From Darksidea phi (Eukaryota; Ascomycota; Dothideomycetes; Pleosporales; Lentitheciaceae): a stretch of DNA of 15,927 nucleotides. The notes beneath the pieces are model-generated. The model ran no database searches and was not told the DNA's origin. It saw only the letters and a list, made by a program, of their open reading frames with translations. Position 1 is the stretch's first letter. Every line of letters starts with the position of its first letter. Position numbers and translations under genes: made by a program. This document shows, in pieces, positions 1-10,065 of this stretch. The stretch is taken from positions 1 through 15,927 of the forward strand of contig JASJFT010000427.1 in assembly GCA_030770425.1 (NCBI GenBank). Direction: 5' to 3'.

Positions 1-74
<74 letters not shown>
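1..74. repeat. C homopolymer at the window edge
   Basis: The first 74 bases are all C, followed directly by GCTAGC and then ordinary mixed sequence. It is not the fungal telomere repeat (CCCTAA/TTAGGG). Sitting exactly on the edge, it is most simply a sequencing or assembly artefact such as a poly-G read tail, but a real C/G tract cannot be excluded from the sequence alone. Confidence 0.95.
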
Positions 75-75
<1 letters not shown>

Positions 76-1051
76 CTAGCGGACATGGCGGCTGTATCCT
101 TATCAGAGCCGAGATAGCAGCTTACAGCACTTGAGAGGACAGGCAGGACATGGCCGATTCATGGCCAAGCTGAGCGGCCATGTGATGCATATTCATGGCT
201 CTGTCGCTCGTCCGCTACTATGCATGGTATGCAGCTGCACCTGCTACTGCACGACTGCGACTCGAGCCGGCTGGGGAGCAATACGAGAACGAGAAAGGCA
301 AACGGGCACTATTTTGTACAGCGCCCTGTGCATGGGATAGCCAACGTGCAAGATGACGTCTGACTCGTGGCTGTGGTTCCCGCGCACACCGATCAGTGAA
401 TTGTGACGGAACTTTATATACAGGGAACAATGAAGCGACGTCTGGCACGGCTCCCAGCCATTCCCGATGGCAAGGGACACGGCCCTCTAGCGTGGGGTCA
501 TCCACGGGCCCACGTCTGCTTAACGGTCCAATCGTGACTCTCGGCACAGTCTCGCCTTATTTCCACCCCTCACACTCTCTCGCCCTCTCTCTTGCATTGG
601 ACGTGCAAGGCCGCAATGGGAACCTCCCGAGTCAGTGGGCGCGGCGAGCGGTCAAACGCAGCGTGAACATCAGCAGTAGCTAGGTGTGGTATAGTAATGA
701 AATATTGCATGAGTCCGCTATTCTATACTCGAAACAGACGTGAGCAGGACCGCCCTGGGGTATGCTGTGAATATCTTTTGTTCCAACGCCAAAACCGTCT
801 TACAGGAATCGTTTTGAACACCATCTAGAAAATGTTTTCCCGCACAAAGCCGCCCACGTTAGTGATGTATAACCGTCAGTAGTATAGTGAAAGGCCCTGG
901 AGAAATGCCCCCTCCCGTCTAGTATTATGTAGCGACCGATAGTCTATTACTCAAACCCCACCAATTCTTTGTATCCGGAAACGCGTAGGACGCCAGGGCT
1001 GAAACCGCCAAAATTAGAGTCTGCAACTGAGGGATATTCGTGCATCGTGTT
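75..1051. other. gene-free left flank, 3' side of the MFS gene
   Basis: About 1 kb with no coding region I can support. The open frames here are short, overlap on both strands and have no recognisable domain. The part next to 1051 should hold the 3' UTR of the minus-strand MFS gene. Pyrimidine-rich sequence around 555-595 resembles fungal promoter or UTR tracts, and a TATA-like tttatata lies near 412-419, but no gene that they would serve is visible. Confidence 0.6.
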
Positions 1052-3007
1052 TCACTTGGAAAGCAACGCCTCAACCGTTTCGTCAGCCGTGAGCGTGATG
1101 ACAGACTCCGCGTCTGAGTCATCCGTGGCCGACGCCTCCACGAGGCCAACTTCTTCGTCTTCTTCGACACAGCGGAATCCCGGTCGCTTACGTTCCTCTC
1201 TCATGAAGACACTTGGTGCCCAGCCAATCGCAGCGACCCCAGCACAAGTCCACCATGCCAGACCTGACATGCCAATGCGGTCGCCGACGGAATCGACGGC
1301 GCCTGATACGGTAGGACCAAACCCCCTGCTGACGCTGGCTGAAGCTGCAGCGGCGCCGTTCAAAGTGCCAAGCACCTTCTTCGACGGCGAAGCGTTGGCG
1401 AGCATGATGGCAAGGGAGGGGTAGGACAGAGACTGTGCTGTAACCTTCCAGACCAGCAAAAAGACGATGCCGGGGATGCGGAAGTTCTGCGGAAGAAGAG
1501 CGAGATATGGCGCGAGTACATATAGGAACGGATAGACGGCGACGGTAAGCCAAAAGGTGCGGAGACTGCCGAGCTTGTTGCTTATCCATGGAAAGACGAT
1601 GAGCTGCGCGAACATCTGGAGAGCTCCCTGGATGGCGAGAAGGGCGCCAATGGTCTGGGACGAGAAGTGGAAGCCACCCTGGAAATAAAACGGAAGGTGT
1701 GCCTTTCCGGTTGGCTCCACCTTGGACATTAGGATCGGGAGAAGCTGCTCCAGGGATATGGTATGACTGCATAGCTGATCAGCGGAATGTTCTTGCTCCT
1801 GGCACGAAAAGAGAAACTCACAAAGCGAGGATACCGTAGCACACAATGTTCAGGCACACCTGCTTCGTGAAAGCGTCGCGGATCCTCGGTTCCGGCACGG
1901 CATCCTTTTCGAGCGAATAGGGCGGTGGTTCCGACAACGAGGATCGCGAGCTATACAGGGTGGGGGAGCTGTTGGCGCTTCTGCATGCGCCCGGGGCACG
2001 ACTGTCAAACATCGACCGCATTTCGTCCATAGGGCCATCCTTGTCGCTCAAGGGTGCATATGCATCCTGTTTCCAAACCTTGCGCAGCAACCACCGACCA
2101 AGCTCGAGACCACGGTCATGGTCATACTTGCGGTCTTCATGCGTCTCCTCCAGGAACAGGATACCCACCGTGAGTCCAAAGACGACTACTATGGTGCAGA
2201 TCAGATTCGGGAGCAGGTACGGATAGGTGTCGAAAAGAGTGTCCTTGAACCATTTGGGTAGCGTGATGGCGGGGCGCGCGAGAATACCGCCAAGCGTCGC
2301 GCCGACAATGGTGCTACAGACGCGGTCAGCCGGGTACCAAAACTTTGTCGGGGGGGGAAAAACGCACCCAAGACACCAGACGAAAGGCATAATGGAATAT
2401 GCGCGGGCTGCAGGAGTCAGTGGAAAGCCTGCCGAGTGCACCTGTAAGAAACTCACGCTGATGCTCCTCGGACGTGACCAGCTCTGCAACGGTGGTCTGC
2501 AGTACGCCAATGTTCCTGCAACCGAGTTTAGCAAGGACGACGTGCATTAGATCAGACGGACAACCTCACCCATTCAGCAAACCTCCAAGCGCGCGAGCGA
2601 ACATTGCCGTTGGCAGGTTTCTGGCGAACCCAAAGAGCAACATGCTCAGCCCGGTGCCGAACAAGCCTCCAAGCAGCACCCTCTTGCGTCCGATCCGATC
2701 GCTCACTCCTCCCCAGAAGATGCCGCTCATGCATTCCATGAAAGCGAAGGATGAAGTTAGCATGCCCACATACGTGGGGATCTCGCTCTCATCTCGTGCC
2801 GTCTCGAACGACGCCACCATGAAGTACGCATAGGGAAAGATGGACATGAAGGCAATAGGCTCGCATATCCGGCAGAGTGCTGCATGCATGTCAGGATTCC
2901 ATTCGATGGTCACGAGCGAGACTCGACTCACCCAGTACGGCCATCTGCCTGGTTGGAAAGGGCGTGTTGTCCCTTGTGCGGGCAGACACCCGGCCCTGCC
3001 GAGCCAT
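1052..3007 (-). CDS. MFS transporter, YCR023C/MFSD10-like fungal family
   Basis: Predicted 563-residue, 12-helix major facilitator transporter of a cell membrane; substrate unknown. Exons on the minus strand: 3007-2932, 2879-2570, 2515-2457, 2407-2368, 2313-1822 and 1766-1052, all phases consistent. Introns are 49-55 nt with GTGAG or GTGCG donors and mostly CTGAC-type branch sites. The start is the first in-frame ATG (context aacaATGG). Visible family marks: MFS motif A, WGGVSDRIGRK (residues about 81-91), after helix 2; helix-4 segment GGLLNGNIGVLQTTVAELV (about 124-142) rebuilt across intron 2; FVWCLGTIVGATLGG across intron 4; EETHED after helix 6. A long Ser/Pro-rich cytoplasmic loop (about 217-312) separates the two six-helix halves, and the C-terminus is acidic. 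The intact length argues for a working gene. Assignment to the general family is firm; a drug or metal-complex substrate would be a guess. Confidence 0.93.
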
Positions 3008-3144
3008 TGTTACTGTGCGTGGGGTAGTAGATGGAGAGGTATCTTCAAACGGAGCGGAGTTGCGGTGGCACGTATTTAGGGACAAGGCACTAATCCAGGA
3101 TCATAGGGGGAGAGAGCAGTGTGGGATGGGACGAGAGCGTCGAT

Positions 3145-3153
3145 GATATATAC
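3145..3153 (-). promoter_or_regulatory. possible TATA element of the MFS gene
   Basis: Read on the minus strand the sequence is GTATATATC, about 140 bases upstream of the MFS start codon at 3007. A second, weaker A/T element (CTAAATAC, near 3071-3078) lies about 65 bases upstream. Position and sequence fit a core promoter. No transcription start data are available. Confidence 0.35.
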
Positions 3154-5065
3154 GGGAGTGCAAGATTTAAGTGGCGTCGTGGAAGCGGATGGGCCGCTAC
3201 TGATGGCTAGAAGAGTGGCGGCGGCGGGGAGGGGACGGAGAGGGGGAGACGGGTGATTGTTCTGGGAATGGATACGTAGCATAGAGACCGCAGAGGTAAA
3301 TAGGGCGGGCCGGCGAGCCCATGGGCGGCATGAAACAGGGCCATTATGGGCATCGGTACGCGGCAGGCATGCTGTGCTGGCGCTCACTGCCCGCTACATG
3401 ACTTTGTGACAGCAAGATGACCGGAATGCAAAGGCACCTTTGTGCCCGACTCAGAACAGGCTGCGGCCCCTGAGCGTGGGCCAGGGCTGTGGAAGCTTTG
3501 CACCACACGGGACCAAGCCCGGCTTGAGCGGATCCAAGGCATTGGGCGCACTAGGAGCAACCGAGTAAGGCGCTGCAGCCGGGACAGTGAGAGAGAGCGT
3601 TGGGGGACCGAGGGAAGAGGGACGGGGCGCCATGGCTTGGAGCTCGCGAAGCAGAAGATCACCGCGCACGTCCCGGCAAAGCATGTGGGCGTAGGCTAGC
3701 CAAACCCGCGGATGCGGACCCAAGTGCCTAGCCTGCACTCAGCGCTGCACCACGCAAGCCGCGGCCAGGGTTCATTGCCAAGGCCTCGCAAAGGACGAAG
3801 AACCACGCCGGCCGCTCGCTGCAAAGCCGCAGGCGGGCGCGGAAGATTGGCACAACTTCCGCGTAGGGCAACGCGACTCTGTTCCGGTCCGCCCGTCTTC
3901 ATTTGCTGCCGCTGCGGCCGCTGCTGCTCCCCGCCAGCGGCCAGTGTCAGAGGCCCCCGACGGCTGCTGCGCGCAAGGACGACCGCGCCCTCGTTGCCCA
4001 CGGGGCGAGTCAGGGCCGGGGTGAGCAGTCGGCGCATTCTTCGAGAAACATGACCTGGCGAATCAGCAGGTATCCGCCGGCCGAGTTGGGAGCGTGACAG
4101 CGTCACAGAGCCGCGATTGCTCCGAGCTCCTCGACGAAAAGGGCGGTGAATCGATGTCGGCCAGGCGAAAAAGAGCGCCGTCACGTACATGGCAATTGCG
4201 TCCCCAGGTCGATGCGCATAACACAGCACAGCGTGCGTTGCCTTGCCTGCCCGCCGCCTGTCTGCCCGCCTGTCTGCCACCGTGACCGGTCCGGGGCGCA
4301 CGTCGCGCGAGGTGGAGGATACAGACGTTCCGTGCCCCCTCGCGCCCTGGCTGGCAATCTGCTGCCCTCTCCCCCCGGGTCCCTATCGCCATATTCCACA
4401 TGCAGTCAGCGCCGTGGAGTCGCCGCCAGCACGACCTTGCCATGGTCTGTCATGGGCTCTAGCCGAGACGGTCGACGTCTTGTGGGAGAGACTTGGACGT
4501 GTTGACCTGGCCCCGGACCTGGACCCGGGCGTCAATGGTGTCGTCACTGCCGTCATCAGTCACCTTGCATCAGTAATGCATCAGCTGATGTCCGCTCTGC
4601 CCGCCGGTTTGCAGCGCACTGGAGGCTGCGGTAGTGCGGCCCAATGCAGCCGTCGCCGACGAGGAAGACGGCCTGGCGAGTCGTGGCAGCTCCGAGGCGT
4701 GAGGCCGGCCTCTTCGGTCCAGCTGAGCAGTCGACGATGGTTGCAGAATCCGGTAAGCACAACGGTCCCAGTGGGGAGCGGGCTGTGTCGCGGCGGTGTG
4801 GATGTAAGGCTGGCCTGCTGCAGCAATTGGTCAGGGTGGCTTGCATCTTCCACGCGAGATGGACGCGATGGGACTGGGGGCAAACGAAGGCCCTGCGACG
4901 GCCGGCCTTGCTAGCGGCTCCTGGGCTTTTGAAACCGCTGCGCCAGGCTGCGGGCCCTGGTCCTCTCGTTGCTCCGGCAGAATGCTCCGACGTCCAGACG
5001 TACCGCACTAGCCTCGACGCTGCTGTTAAGCTTCGCACGCCGCGTGTGGGCAGTCGGCGCACAAC

Positions 5066-5085
5066 GGGCACTGGGCACTGGGCAT
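5066..5085. repeat. 7-bp tandem repeat, GGGCACT x ~2.9
   Basis: Two exact copies of GGGCACT followed by GGGCAT, running directly into the next tandem repeat. Confidence 0.8.
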
Positions 5086-5108
5086 GAGGGCGCGAGGGCG
5101 CGAGGGCG
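5086..5108. repeat. 8-bp tandem repeat, GAGGGCGC x ~2.9
   Basis: GAGGGCGC, GAGGGCGC, then GAGGGCG, with no mismatch. Confidence 0.85.
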
Positions 5109-5326
5109 ACGGCGGCATTGGGCGACGACGGAGCATGCCGTGCTGGAAGCCCGTCTGTCTGCAAATGGCGCAGAGACGGAGACGAGGGACGAACATGAGG
5201 ACGGGTTCACCGACCCGCCAGCACGGGTCCGATATCTCCGATCGTTGCGCAGCTCAAATTAGACGTCACCCAGCGTTCCTGCGCGCACGTGAGCTGTGCC
5301 GCGCTGCCGGCACCGGGGCGACGACA

Positions 5327-5358
5327 AGGCGGCGAGGCGGCGAGGCGGCGAGGCGGCG
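5327..5358. repeat. 8-bp tandem repeat, AGGCGGCG x 4
   Basis: Four perfect head-to-tail copies of AGGCGGCG. The unit length is not a multiple of three, so copy changes would shift any reading frame, which supports a non-coding reading of this stretch. Confidence 0.9.
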
Positions 5359-5379
5359 AGGGGCATCCCACGGCCAATG

Positions 5380-5405
5380 CTGCCCGTTTCGTCTGCCCGT
5401 TTCGT
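5380..5405. repeat. 13-bp tandem repeat, CTGCCCGTTTCGT x 2
   Basis: Two perfect copies of the 13-base unit, followed by a decayed partial copy (CCGCCCG). Confidence 0.85.
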
Positions 5406-5545
5406 CCGCCCGACTGGAGCCAGCGCATGTGAAATGTGAAGAACACCGCGTTCCACAGCAGAGCGCCCATCCGTCCGCACTGCAGCGACACGGCCGACGT
5501 GAGGGCTGGTCGCCGCCATCGACGTGGGAAGCCATGACTCCTCGC

Positions 5546-5573
5546 CTCCACGCTCCACGCTCCACGCTCCACG
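5546..5573. repeat. 7-bp tandem repeat, CTCCACG x 4
   Basis: Four perfect copies of CTCCACG, then CATGC. Again not a multiple of three. Confidence 0.9.
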
Positions 5574-5962
5574 CATGCACTGCCGCAGCATCCAGAAAGG
5601 CACGCCCGCCATCACCAGGCCCGCGTTCCCCGCGACCGGGAGACCAGATTCGATCATCGCGGAGCATTTTCGGTGCGCGCATCGCTGCCTCAGATGGCCG
5701 TTTGCAGCCGCGCCATAGCCCTCCTGCCACGTCGAAGCACTCGAGCCTGCCCACCATGGGCGCGTATCTGCGCTCGCGTCCGGTGAGAAGCGCGGAAGCG
5801 ATGCGGCGCTCTGCAAATCTGCGCCATGTGCAGACGGCGAGGGATGCGCCAATGGGCGGCCTGCCGAGAGCAGATCAACCGCTAGCGCGACGAGCGACCT
5901 GCCTCTGACGCGCTCCATCGTGGGGTCCTCCAACGTCCTTCAAAACCCAACCTTGCACCGTC

Positions 5963-7126
5963 ATGCCTCTTCCCGGCCCGGACGCGGCTCTGCTGTCGTT
6001 TCGGAAGCAGCAACTTCTGACCGACTTGTAAGTCGCAGCGTCGCGACTTGGCGTTGGGCGTCCGCCATCTAACCTCGCGCAGCTCCAGTTTGCGCTATGC
6101 ACAGCTCGAGGGTGTCTTCGTGAGCATCACGCCCGGCGACCCGTCGCTGTGGGTGGGCGTCATCTTTGTTCGAAAAGGTACTTGGTCCCCGGCAGCGGAA
6201 GAGCCGGCGAGCGAATCGATCCCCTTTGATCCTGCTGGTTATTCACTTGGAAACAGGGCCCTACACGCCGGCAGTCCTGCGCTTTCAGATCTCCTTTCCA
6301 CCCAGCTATCCGGAATTGCCGCCCCTCGTGACCTTCTACACCGACGTTTTCCACCCGCTTCTCACGCCACTCACCACGTACACGTACACTACGGGATCGT
6401 CAGACACGGATACCGTCAGTGCAACCGACGAAGAAAGGCTGCCCCCAGGTGGCTTTAGCCTTCGGCACGGCTTTCCGCACTGGTTCGGACGCGCCCGACG
6501 CTCGGCGCCAGGTTCCCGCAATGTGAGCGGGTCGGGCATGGGCAGTCCTGCTCCAAGTCACGCATCGACTCCTTCCGATGCCAAGGGCAGCATGCCAGGC
6601 GCTCTAGACTTGAACTCTGTTGGCACTCCCACAGGCCAGCAGGTTTCAATCGTTGCGATACTCGACTATGTCCGCACCACCTTCAGCGAGGAGCAGGTTC
6701 TCGACTCCATTCCTCTGGAAGCTGCAGCAAACCCAGGCGCATACCATGCTTGGCGCGCCTACCGCGCTGCCGCTCTGCAAGTCCATCAATCCACCCCGAA
6801 TGCGCCTACGTCGGACATCCAACCCAATCCCGCCGGTAGGACCACTGAAATCTCTACGCTAGGCAGGAATCGTCGACCAGGAGAATGGAATTGGGAAGGC
6901 GTCTGGGAAGAGCGGGTCAAAAAAGCAGTAAAGACCAGTTTGTCTGAGCCCGTGTTGTTCGGCACAGCGGCCGGAGAGGACATCGTACGCTGGCATTCAC
7001 CTTTCCACGTCAATGTTGTCAGCATTAATGCCATTGTAGATCCGATTCCGTGACGGCGATGAAGAGACGATGACGAAAATGAAGCAGCAGCTGGAGTCGG
7101 TAATATCAAGGAGAGCGGAGGCCTGA
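5963..7126 (+). CDS. FTS/AKTIP-like inactive ubiquitin E2 variant
   Basis: A 324-residue UBC-fold protein of the FTS (AKTIP) family. In animals and Aspergillus, FTS joins Hook and FHIP in the adaptor complex that links early endosomes to dynein. Exons: 5963-6027, 6083-6177, 6257-6984, 7040-7126; introns of 55, 79 and 55 nt, phases consistent. The UBC-like part covers about residues 12-105: LEGVFVSITPGDPSLWVGV, then RFQISFPPSYPELPPLVTF, then DVFHPLLTPL. The E2 HPN motif is replaced by HPL, and there is no cysteine at the catalytic position, so it should not conjugate ubiquitin. A Ser/Thr/Gly-rich insert follows (about 97-190), then the conserved GEWNWEGVWEERVKKA (about 261-276) and a charged C-terminal helix. 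I added the third intron (donor GTACGC, acceptor TTGTAG) because it replaces an unrelated 22-residue end with IIRFRDGDEETMTKMKQQLE and what follows, a helical tail resembling other family members. Confidence 0.9.
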
Positions 7127-7598
7127 ACCACCAGCCGCAGAAGGTCGTGGCAGCCCTTACTTTCATAAACACCGAGCACCTCATGATACCCCCAGCAATC
7201 ATCTAGCGTGGATGCTGGCATCCAGCTTGGCCGCATAGCTTGAACCTACACGTCCGAATGTAGCGGAGGACACGGGCAGGCACAATGTGCTCCCAAAGAA
7301 GTAGCTTCCCAATTGATCAGATGACGGAAGCCGCGTACATCTTTTGTTTTTACCTTTCATGTCTGTCCAACGGTGTCATTTTTCCATCCTCTAACGCAGA
7401 CGCCGACCCGGTACACGTATCGTATCCCATTACTTCTCTTATCCTTTACGTGTACATTACTCGCTGCATTCGCAACCATTGTTTACGCGGCCGGCATCGA
7501 AGAGCAGCGCGGAGATTCATTGGCAGAGCGCAACGGTGGGTGAATCGACAGTGAAGGAGTGCTCCGTTTGCCTACGCGACAGAACGCGTCCGTCGAGC
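7127..7598 (+). other. intergenic, promoter/5' UTR of the vWA-like gene
   Basis: 472 bases between the FTS stop and the preferred start of the next gene on the same strand. It should hold the FTS 3' UTR and the promoter and leader of the vWA-like gene. T-rich tracts occur near 7341-7385. An ATG frame of 89 codons (7285-7554) ends 44 bases before the preferred start; it has no recognisable domain and could at most be an upstream ORF if transcription starts that far left. Confidence 0.5.
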
Positions 7599-10065
7599 AT
7601 GGCTTCACAACAAAGCGTTGTTATCCTGTCGTCCCGGGTAGACCTTTGCCCCTCTCCACTCCACATCAGAAAGAAGACTCGCCGGACGACTTTCTATCGC
7701 CGGGTCCTTCGTAAGTCTTCCGATCGACCCTATTGCGACAGCGTCTGCGGTCCGCTTGACGACATCATCAACGAGATCACGGGCGACATTTGGGGTGCAC
7801 CTCTTGAGTGCAACTCCGGCCTGTCTTTGCTCGAGTGTGAGAGCGCACCTGAAGCCCTCCTCACCTGGCAGCACCCGCTCAAAGCTCCGTCAACGTGCAC
7901 CGTGACGCCGCTGCCCGTCAGTCGAATTCCCAGCGACCAGCCTCTGACAATACGCAAGAACAGAAACAGCCGGTCAACAGCATCAAGCTCTAGCGCAGGC
8001 TATCCAATGGCTTCGTCGCGAGACACCAGCCGGCCTAAGCCAGCGCAAGGAGAGGGCGTCTCTGTGAGCTCATCAGCGAATGTATCAAACACGCCATGGC
8101 CACTGTTTGATGCGTCGTTCCGCGAGGATGTCTCTGAAAACGACTCCTCTACTAGCATCCTCCGCACTGATTACACTCCTGCGCAACAGGCTCTAGACGG
8201 TATTCAACAAGGCGACTCATCTTCCCAGCCAGGTAAGCGGCGCTGTTCCCGTTTGCGCCTTCTCGCCAATAGCTTTCCGCGCCTGCGACGAGCGGGTACT
8301 GGCGACACGAGCGGGAGCAACGCATCAGCGCAAACATCCTCGCCAACCGCGACCTCGCCAGCAACTCAGGATGAACGCAACAAAGACGAGATCTCTGTGT
8401 CGGAGAGTCCGCCACCAGACGCTGTAGTAGAGGCTTTCATGCGAAAGTATGCGCGCAAGTGAGTAGGATGCGCGATGGCTATGCACGTCTTGCTTTAAGA
8501 CCGGATCCTGACCGTAACAGCGGAAGAGTGATAGGGTCGATAGTTGCGCGAGCGGCCGATCGACTGCCTACACCTTTCGAGAATCGTTGTGAGCAGGAGG
8601 AAATTGCCGAAGCAACGAGTGATGCTCAGTCTACTCCGACTACCCTGAAAGCCGCGATCAGGGTTTTATCAAACTCGAAGTTGCTGCGAAGAGAAGGGCA
8701 GCAGGACCTATGGGTTGCCGTTGAGATTGAAGGCGTTTTGCACAATACCCACGCCCTTCCCGACTCGGCAATCGATGTAATCTTTGTCGTCGACAATGGG
8801 TGAAACTGCTCGTCCTTCGTTTGCTATGAAAGACTGACGCCAATAGTTACTATGTCAGCAGAGACTGCCTATTCCGCGCACTGTCTACGGTCGACACTGC
8901 TCTCCGCCATCTGAACCGCGGCGACAGGGTCGCGCTCTATACAACGCATTGTACACACGAACTAGTGACTGGTACTATTCCGGATACGATTTACCCACTC
9001 CGCGCGTTCTGCAACGACACAGAAGAGATCTTTCAGGGATTAATCGAGCATGTTTTGACATGCGGAACACAAACATGGGATCCGCCTCGCCCCAATCCAA
9101 CCATGTCCGATGTCGTTTTAGCCGTAGCAAAGTCGCTGGAGGGAAAGGACATCAAGCAGAGCCGGACGCACATGGTCTTGCTCACACCAACTACCAATAC
9201 GTTGCATGGGATCTCGAAGATATTTCCGGATCTTTACATCCACCAGATCAATCCCGCTGCACTCCCATATAGACACGGTGGAGAGGTTCAGGAGCAGGTC
9301 TGCGATGAGCGATGCTGCAAAAACGTCTTCATCAGCAACTGGGCCCATTATCAGTCTCCTCCTAACCGTATCAAGCAGATCATTCGGGATGCCCGATTGG
9401 AGACCCCTATTGGGGAAATCACCAATGTACACATAGACATACGCCCAAAGAAGGGCTGTGAAGTGCTCGAGTACGAAGGTACCACAGACATTGCGTCTCT
9501 GCGACTTGGACAAGTGCACTCGTTCTTCGTGCAGGTCCGTGTCACACCGTCAGAGACCCAGGAGCTCGACCTTAACACGACCGATCCATTCCTAAGCGCT
9601 AGTCTGCGTGCGAATAACCTATGGCAAGAGCTGCGGAATGCCGAAGCTGTCGACGCAACGAATGTTGACCTGTTTTCCGTACAGGTGATGCACCAAAACT
9701 CGCTCCATTCTTCTGAATGCTGGAACTACTCGGAATCTCAGCTCCTGCTCATCAAAGATCTAGGCCGTCTGGCATACCCTCGCGACATGTCCACGGAGCT
9801 CTACAAGCGCCAAATCTTCCACAAGTTCAGCAAGCTCGACACCCATCTCGCCAAAGTCGAGATCGAGCAATTAGCAGCCTCAACGCCCGACTCCAATGGA
9901 GAGTTGAAGACACAGATTAAGCTGATGGCGAAGGAGATTGATCGGCACAAGAAGACTCTCGAGTACGAGGCGACGTCTAGGCAGAAGCTTCCCACTCGCC
10001 CAGGACCGATTTGTCTTACTGCGCCTCATGATTGGCTGAAGGAGATGTGGATTGCGAAAAAATGA
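7599..10065 (+). CDS. vWA-like domain protein, function unknown
   Basis: Predicted 785 residues in three exons: 7599-8458, 8521-8799 and 8847-10065. Introns are 62 and 47 nt with GTGAGT and GTGAAA donors and CTGAC branch sites. I chose ATG 7599 (gagcATGG, good context); the frame stays open to 7479 upstream without another ATG. Residues 1-285 are Ser-rich, low-complexity and probably disordered, with a basic patch near the start. A Rossmann-like vWA fold begins around 355: strand IDVIFVVDN (371-379), then YYVSRDCLFRALSTVDTALR, GDRVALYTTH, and CGTQTW (452-457), where vWA domains carry the metal-site Thr. The usual DxSxS metal motif reads DNGYY, so metal binding may be lost. A Cys cluster (CDERCC, 532-537), a beta-rich region with LRLGQVHSFFVQVRV, and a charged, helix-prone C-terminus (about 710-760) follow. 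No signal peptide or membrane helix is seen, so it is likely intracellular. The fold call is moderately sure; the role is unknown. Confidence 0.83.

Larger units (their letters stand above)
3008..5962. other. GC-rich gene-poor divergent intergenic region
   Basis: Nearly 3 kb between the divergent MFS and FTS-like genes. It is clearly GC-rich (for example 41 of 60 bases at 4921-4980). Long open frames of 100-270 codons occur on both strands and overlap each other, as expected when high GC makes stop codons rare. Their translations are rich in Arg, Ala, Pro and Gly and show no domain, hydrophobic helix or splice pattern that I recognise. I therefore treat it as non-coding: two divergent promoters plus possible long 5' UTRs or an RNA gene. 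Short tandem repeats cluster at 5066-5573. Confidence 0.6.

Noticed and set aside
1..74. C run considered as telomere
   Set aside because: Fungal telomeres are usually CCCTAA/TTAGGG arrays; no T or A interrupts this run.
1188..1772. 194-codon minus-strand frame and a plus-strand frame at 969-1424
   Set aside because: Both are shadows of the last MFS exon, whose own frame carries clear transmembrane helices.
3696..4301. 201-codon minus-strand open frame in the GC-rich interval
   Set aside because: Arg/Pro/Gly/Ala-rich translation with no domain; overlaps equally long frames on the other strand, as expected from high GC.
5084..5908. 274-codon plus-strand frame upstream of the FTS-like gene
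   Set aside because: It runs through four of the short tandem repeats, is very Arg-rich, and has a rival 224-codon frame on the opposite strand; no support as a gene.
6048..6458. Frame reading through intron 2 of the FTS-like gene
   Set aside because: Retaining the intron loses the conserved RFQISFPPSYPELPP segment, so the spliced model is preferred.
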